Positions 6,115 through 8,962 of a DNA stretch of 8,962 nt are shown in pieces. The notes under the pieces are model-generated. The model had not been told where the DNA came from, searched no databases, and saw nothing but the letters and a program-made list of their open reading frames with translations. Within the stretch, counting starts at the first letter, position 1, and every line of letters starts with the position of its first letter. This stretch comes from Bacillota bacterium (GTDB taxonomy: Bacteria; Bacillota; Clostridia; DSM-8532). The stretch is taken from positions 1 to 8,962 of the forward strand of contig JAEWSN010000002.1 of the NCBI GenBank assembly GCA_023459915.1. The letters are read 5' to 3'. A program made the position numbers and the translations under genes.

Positions 6115-7059
6115 ATGTCAAAAATCAAGGGAAAAGATCAAGGGAGCTTATCCGAAATCCAGCAGGACAGACCGAAGGAGCGTTCGCAGGACAGTCCGCA
6201 GGGTGGGGCGCAGGCTCGTCCGCAAAAAAATCGGCAGGTGCCCTTGCAGTTGCGCAAGCGCCATCGCCAGCCATTGCGGCTGCGGATGAAACGCAAGAAG
6301 ACCTACCGCGTGTCCCTGCAGGGAGACTCCATTTCCAAGGGCATCATCTGGGATGAGGATGCCGGGAAATACAAGGTTTTGCCGGAGAACTACGCGGAGC
6401 TGGTGAATCGTCGGCTCAGGGGGAATTTGCTGAACCGGGCACGATTCGGCATGACGCTGAGCCGGGCCATGACAAAGTCCATCCGCGATCTCGACGACGT
6501 GCAGGCGGGGGAAAAACCGGATCTGGTGCTGATTGAATACGGTGGCAACGATTGTGATTTCGATTGGGAGGCCATTGCGCGGGATCCAACGGGAAACCAT
6601 GACCCCAAGACAAATCTTGCCCAGTTCAAGGAGTTGCTCAAGACGCTGCTGCTGCGCTTTTCCGGAGAACGTGTGCTGCCGGTGCTCATGACCCTGCCGC
6701 CGCTGGACGCGGACCGGTACTTCGCGTGGGTGAGCCAGGCCAGCCCTGACGCGGCGGCGAACATCCTCGCCTGGCTGGGTACTGTGAGCCGCATTTACTG
6801 GTGGCAGGAACGGTACAACGCGGCCATCCTGGATGTGGCGGCCCGCATGGGCGTGCATGTGCTCGACGTCCGCAGCGCCTTTCTGGGTGAGGCGGATTAT
6901 CGGGAGTACCTGTGCATGGACGGCATCCATCCCAACGCCTCGGGTCACCGGCTCATGGCGGACTGTGTCAGTGACTGGCTGGAGCGCTTTTGTGGCCGCA
7001 TGATGCTGGAAGCCGAAGTCGGAAAAAGTTCAGACAACGCCGAAGTGGACGTGTTATGA
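6115..7059 (+). CDS. cytoplasmic SGNH/GDSL-type hydrolase with basic Gln-periodic N-terminal tail
   Basis: A serine esterase or lipase-like hydrolase of the SGNH fold; members remove acyl or acetyl groups from lipids, sugars or glycans. The 314 residues show block I QGDSIS (Ser72), block II Gly112 (RFGMTLS), block III GGND (Asn144) and block V MDGIHPN (Asp269, His272), so the full catalytic set is present. No signal peptide or membrane helix is seen. Residues 1-62 are strongly basic and polar, with Gln at every fourth position from 25 to 45, then many Arg and Lys; this tail is not part of the fold. The ATG at 6115 has GAGGAG 6 nt upstream. An internal ATG at 6286 (residue 58) would give a 257-residue core protein but has no ribosome site. 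It is followed 43 bp later by a sugar transporter gene, which suggests deacylation of an imported compound. Substrate unknown. Confidence 0.86.
   Translation: MSKIKGKDQGSLSEIQQDRPKERSQDSPQGGAQARPQKNRQVPLQLRKRHRQPLRLRMKRKKTYRVSLQGDSISKGIIWDEDAGKYKVLPENYAELVNRRLRGNLLNRARFGMTLSRAMTKSIRDLDDVQAGEKPDLVLIEYGGNDCDFDWEAIARDPTGNHDPKTNLAQFKELLKTLLLRFSGERVLPVLMTLPPLDADRYFAWVSQASPDAAANILAWLGTVSRIYWWQERYNAAILDVAARMGVHVLDVRSAFLGEADYREYLCMDGIHPNASGHRLMADCVSDWLERFCGRMMLEAEVGKSSDNAEVDVL
6184..6255 (+). repeat. 12-bp coding minisatellite (six units) encoding xQxx repeats
   Basis: Six consecutive 12-bp units begin at 6184, 6196, 6208, 6220, 6232 and 6244, each with a second codon CAG or CAA. They encode SQDS, PQGG, AQAR, PQKN, RQVP and LQLR, so Gln recurs at residues 25, 29, 33, 37, 41 and 45. 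The hexamer CGCAGG recurs with exact 12-bp spacing in the first three units. The units are otherwise diverged, which points to an old expansion or to selection for Gln spacing. Confidence 0.7.
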
Positions 7060-7102
7060 TCCGTGGGAACCCATGGAAACGGAACGAACGGGGGAGGACT
7101 GC

Positions 7103-8596
7103 TTGACAACGGTATCGGAACAGAAGGCCCGCAGGGGCATCCCATTGGGAGACCGCATCGGGTATGGCATCGGGAATTTTCCTGTCGGCATCTCCATCCA
7201 GGTGGTGGGGGCATACCTTGTATTTTTCAGCACCACCATTCTGAAACTCCCGGGTTCGCTTGTGGGATTCATTGTGTCCATCGGCATCATTTGGGATGCG
7301 GTCACGGATCCCGTGATGGGCTACCTTTCGGATCACACCAACAACCAACGGTTCGGACGGCGGCATCTGTATCTGCTGCTCGGGGCCATCGGCATGGCGG
7401 GCGCCAACTGGATGGTCTGGGCCATGCGCAACGAGGGCAGCGTGGCGGTGAAGTTCGCGTTGCTGCTGCTTCTCATTCTCATGACCAAGACCTTCATGAC
7501 CGTGTATACCACACCGTATACGGCACTGGGCGCGGAAATGAGCACAGATTACGATGAGCGCACCGCCATTCAGGGAACCAAGACCGTCTTTTTCCTCGTC
7601 GGGCTGGCATTTGTGACCGTGTTCGGGCTGTATGTCATCTTTGCGCCGACCGAGGCGTACCCGGTGGGGCAGCTCAATCCGGCCGCCTATCCGCGGCTGG
7701 GCATGTGGACCTCATTGCTGATCCTGGTCTTCGGGCTGGTCAGCTTTTTCTGGACCCTGCGCTATGTTCCCCTTCTACGAAAAACCGTTTGGAAGCATCC
7801 CGGAAAGCCCTTCCGGTTCAAGAACATGGTCTTCGACATGGTGCGGATTTTCAAGATTCGGCAGTTCCGCAGCGTGGCGCTGACCTATATGTTCAACAAC
7901 ATCGCCTCGGCCATCATCAGCAACATCGGGCTGCATGTGTTTACGTTCACCTTCGGGATGGACAGCCAGAAGATTGCCATTGTGGTGGGGGCGCAATTTG
8001 CCACGAGCATTGTGTGCCAGCCGGCCTGGTCGTATATCGCCAAGCGGCTCGACAAGCGCAATTCCCTGCGCCTGGCCATCACCATCAGCATTGTTTCCTG
8101 CTTCCTGTTCGGGCTGCTGGTGTTCGGCCGTGAAGTGGTGGGGCAGAACATTCTGCTGTTCCTGCCGTTCTCCCTGCTGGCCGGGTTCGGACTGGGCGGC
8201 ATGTTCACGCTGCCGCTGTCCATGATGAGCGATGTCATCGATGTGGACGAGCTCGGCGCGGGCGAACGTCAGGAAGGCATCTACTTCGGCTCTCTCACGC
8301 TGTTCTACAAATTCTCGCAATCCATCACGCTGGTGCTGGTGGGCGGGTTCCTCGACTTGGTGCGGTTTGACGCGGATTTGGCCGTGCAGCACCATGTCAC
8401 GGCGTTTTCCATGGGCATGTTCTTTGCGGTGGGATCGCTGCTGGCCTTTGTGTTCGCGTTCATAGCCGTGAGCCGGTACAACCTGTCCCGGGAAGATATC
8501 GCCGAGGTGCAGCGGCAGTTGAAGGAAAAAGCCGATGCTGCAGAAGCAACCGCGGCAGCCGAAGCAGCCGTGACACTGGAAAACGGCGGCGTGTGA
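7103..8596 (+). CDS. GPH-family (MelB-like) sugar:cation symporter
   Basis: A major-facilitator transporter of the glycoside-pentoside-hexuronide group, in the inner membrane with about 12 helices. The 497-residue length fits the family. The N-terminal signature GDRIGYGIGNFPVG (16-29) and IIWDAVTDPVMGYLSDHT (62-79) followed by RFGRRH are typical. Asp65 and Asp69 match by spacing the two cation-site Asp residues of MelB (Asp55, Asp59), so Na+ or H+ coupling is likely. The segment YTTPYTALGAEMSTDYDERT matches the helix IV region. The C-terminus (about 455-497) is a charged Ala-rich tail, probably helical and cytoplasmic. The start is placed at TTG 7103 because GGGGAGGA (7091-7098) precedes it by 4-5 nt; the in-frame ATG at 7073 has no good ribosome site and would place this strong site inside the gene. 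It lies 43 bp after the SGNH gene, probably co-transcribed. The sugar is not known. Confidence 0.9.
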   Translation: MTTVSEQKARRGIPLGDRIGYGIGNFPVGISIQVVGAYLVFFSTTILKLPGSLVGFIVSIGIIWDAVTDPVMGYLSDHTNNQRFGRRHLYLLLGAIGMAGANWMVWAMRNEGSVAVKFALLLLLILMTKTFMTVYTTPYTALGAEMSTDYDERTAIQGTKTVFFLVGLAFVTVFGLYVIFAPTEAYPVGQLNPAAYPRLGMWTSLLILVFGLVSFFWTLRYVPLLRKTVWKHPGKPFRFKNMVFDMVRIFKIRQFRSVALTYMFNNIASAIISNIGLHVFTFTFGMDSQKIAIVVGAQFATSIVCQPAWSYIAKRLDKRNSLRLAITISIVSCFLFGLLVFGREVVGQNILLFLPFSLLAGFGLGGMFTLPLSMMSDVIDVDELGAGERQEGIYFGSLTLFYKFSQSITLVLVGGFLDLVRFDADLAVQHHVTAFSMGMFFAVGSLLAFVFAFIAVSRYNLSREDIAEVQRQLKEKADAAEATAAAEAAVTLENGGV

Positions 8597-8622
8597 ACCC
8601 GGGAAGGCAACAGTACCCTCGT

Positions 8623-8687
8623 GCGTGAAACAATTGACGCGCGTGGTGTGGGGAACCCTTGATCCTCGCTTGTATGCCGCTTCACGC
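8623..8687. repeat. distant inverted repeat between transporter gene and tRNA
   Basis: GCGTGAA (8623-8629) is complementary to TTCACGC (8681-8687), separated by 51 nt. The arms are short and no T tract follows, so it is at best a weak structure. The rest of 8597-8699 shows no gene and no clear terminator for the transporter operon. Confidence 0.2.
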
Positions 8688-8699
8688 GCAAAATCGATA

Positions 8700-8728
8700 T
8701 TGCAACAGCATGGGCTTTGTGTTACTAT
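8700..8728 (+). promoter_or_regulatory. predicted promoter of tRNA-Pro
   Basis: TTGCAA (8700-8705) and TACTAT (8723-8728) are 17 bp apart, and a TG at 8720-8721 one base before the -10 makes an extended -10 element. Transcription would start near 8735, about 20 nt before the tRNA. Confidence 0.68.
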
Positions 8729-8734
8729 GAATGG

Positions 8735-8751
8735 GCGCCTTGAACCGGCGC
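8735..8751 (+). other. hairpin in the tRNA 5' leader
   Basis: GCGCC (8735-8739) pairs with GGCGC (8747-8751) around a 7-nt loop, ending 4 nt before the mature tRNA 5' end. It would be removed by RNase P and may help folding; it could also be incidental. Confidence 0.4.
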
Positions 8752-8755
8752 ACAA

Positions 8756-8831
8756 CGGGGTGTGGCTCAGGTGGTAGAGCGCTTGGTTCGGGACCAAGAA
8801 GCCGGAGGTTCGAGTCCTCTCACTCCGACCA
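8756..8831 (+). tRNA. tRNA-Pro, anticodon CGG
   Basis: A full cloverleaf of 76 nt including an encoded CCA. The acceptor stem is CGGGGTG (8756-8762) with CACTCCG (8821-8827), one G-U pair. The D stem is GCTC/GAGC, with loop AGGTGGTA. The anticodon stem is CTTGG/CCAAG around TTCGGGA, so the anticodon CGG is at 8789-8791. The variable loop is AAGCC. The T stem is GGAGG/CCTCT with loop TTCGAGT. The C1-G72 pair and A73 discriminator are usual for tRNA-Pro, and G37 follows the anticodon as expected. It decodes CCG. Confidence 0.97.
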
Positions 8832-8875
8832 AGAAAAGTCCTTGAAGATGATACGTCTTCAAGGACTTTTCTTTT
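8831..8875 (+). terminator. intrinsic terminator of the tRNA-Pro transcript
   Basis: A perfect 18-bp stem, AAGAAAAGTCCTTGAAGA (8831-8848) with its complement at 8856-8873, closes a 7-nt loop (TGATACG). It ends in ACTTTTCTTTT, a T-rich tail. The stem starts at the last A of the tRNA CCA. The matching A-rich 5' side means it could also stop transcripts coming from the right. Confidence 0.9.
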
Positions 8876-8884
8876 GTTACAGAA

Positions 8885-8911
8885 GTATTACGGTACCTGG
8901 TACCGTAATAC
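8885..8911. promoter_or_regulatory. perfect 27-bp palindrome (13-bp arms, one central base)
   Basis: GTATTACGGTACC (8885-8897), central T, then its exact complement at 8899-8911. It contains two GGTACC hexamers 7 bp apart. There is no T tract, so a terminator is unlikely; the short centre is more like a dimeric regulator site or a recombinase/replication site. TTGCAA (8914-8919) just downstream could be a -35 for a rightward promoter, with only a poor -10 (TAACTT, 8937-8942) at 17 bp. The binding protein cannot be named. Confidence 0.6.
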
Positions 8912-8939
8912 CCTTGCAAAGTTCTCGTTGTTGGTGTAA

Positions 8940-8962
8940 CTTATTCATGTAAGATGAATAAG
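8940..8962. repeat. inverted repeat reaching the window edge
   Basis: CTTATTCAT (8940-8948), spacer GTAAG, ATGAATAAG (8954-8962): perfect 9-bp arms. The right arm ends at the last base of the window, so the repeat may be longer. It is AT-rich and could be an operator, an att/arm site or a hairpin. Confidence 0.5.

Noticed and set aside
6101..6289. Small ORF in the +1 frame overlapping the start of the SGNH gene
   Set aside because: Its start lacks a good ribosome site of its own, its product is Arg/Ser/Cys-rich with no motif, and the overlapping frame carries the SGNH hydrolase.
7073..7102. ATG at 7073 as the transporter start
   Set aside because: It lacks a good ribosome site, whereas GGGGAGGA lies just before the in-frame TTG at 7103 and the extra ten residues are not family-like.
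8634..8663. TTGACG as a -35 for a second promoter before the tRNA
   Set aside because: No acceptable -10 is present at 16-18 bp; the TTGCAA/TGTTACTAT pair at 8700-8728 is much better.
7775..8797. Minus-strand open frame opposite the transporter and running into the tRNA
   Set aside because: Composition is an antisense artefact (His/Gln-rich), it overlaps a clear tRNA, and the plus-strand transporter is well supported.

Overview
The window is GC-rich bacterial chromosome (roughly 60% G+C by eye) with tightly packed genes and clear Shine-Dalgarno sites. A PaaK-type ligase, a PAS/GAF histidine kinase with a receiver-PP2C regulator, and small housekeeping genes suggest a Desulfovibrio-like member of the Desulfobacterota. 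That placement is inference from gene style; no marker gene fixes it.

Layout. (1) 18-1322, plus strand: phenylacetate-CoA ligase family gene. (2) 1379-5442, minus strand: a three-gene operon read from right to left. It encodes a receiver-PP2C phosphatase (4291-5442), a soluble PAS-GAF histidine kinase (2446-4278) and an RluA-type pseudouridine synthase (1379-2449). The kinase and synthase overlap by 4 bp (ATGA). The synthase gene carries five copies, three near-perfect and two degenerate, of a small palindrome read in one frame as Gly-Ser-Asp-Pro. (3) 5443-5611: divergent intergenic region with a GC-rich hairpin and a 29-bp tandem repeat. (4) 5612-5899: a DUF503 gene. (5) 5900-6114: a sigma70-like promoter with a palindrome at its -10/+1, then a structured leader with a Shine-Dalgarno in a hairpin loop and a three-codon ORF. 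(6) 6115-8596: probable two-gene operon of a cytoplasmic SGNH hydrolase with a basic, Gln-periodic N-terminal tail and a GPH-family (MelB-like) transporter that starts at TTG. (7) 8597-8962: promoter, leader hairpin, tRNA-Pro(CGG) with encoded CCA, an 18-bp-stem terminator, then AT-richer DNA with a perfect 27-bp palindrome and a further inverted repeat at the window edge.

How the parts may work together. The kinase probably phosphorylates the receiver of the PP2C protein, which would dephosphorylate an anti-anti-sigma-type partner encoded elsewhere. The transporter probably imports a glycoside or sugar and the SGNH hydrolase may deacylate it inside the cell. The drop in G+C just after the tRNA gene, with dense palindromes, resembles the edge of an integrated element, but no integrase is visible in the window.

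I see no CRISPR array, no transposase and no complete known defence system. The most unusual items are the GSDP palindromes inside the rluA-like gene, the 12-bp/4-residue periodic tail of the SGNH protein, and the palindrome-rich zone after the tRNA.
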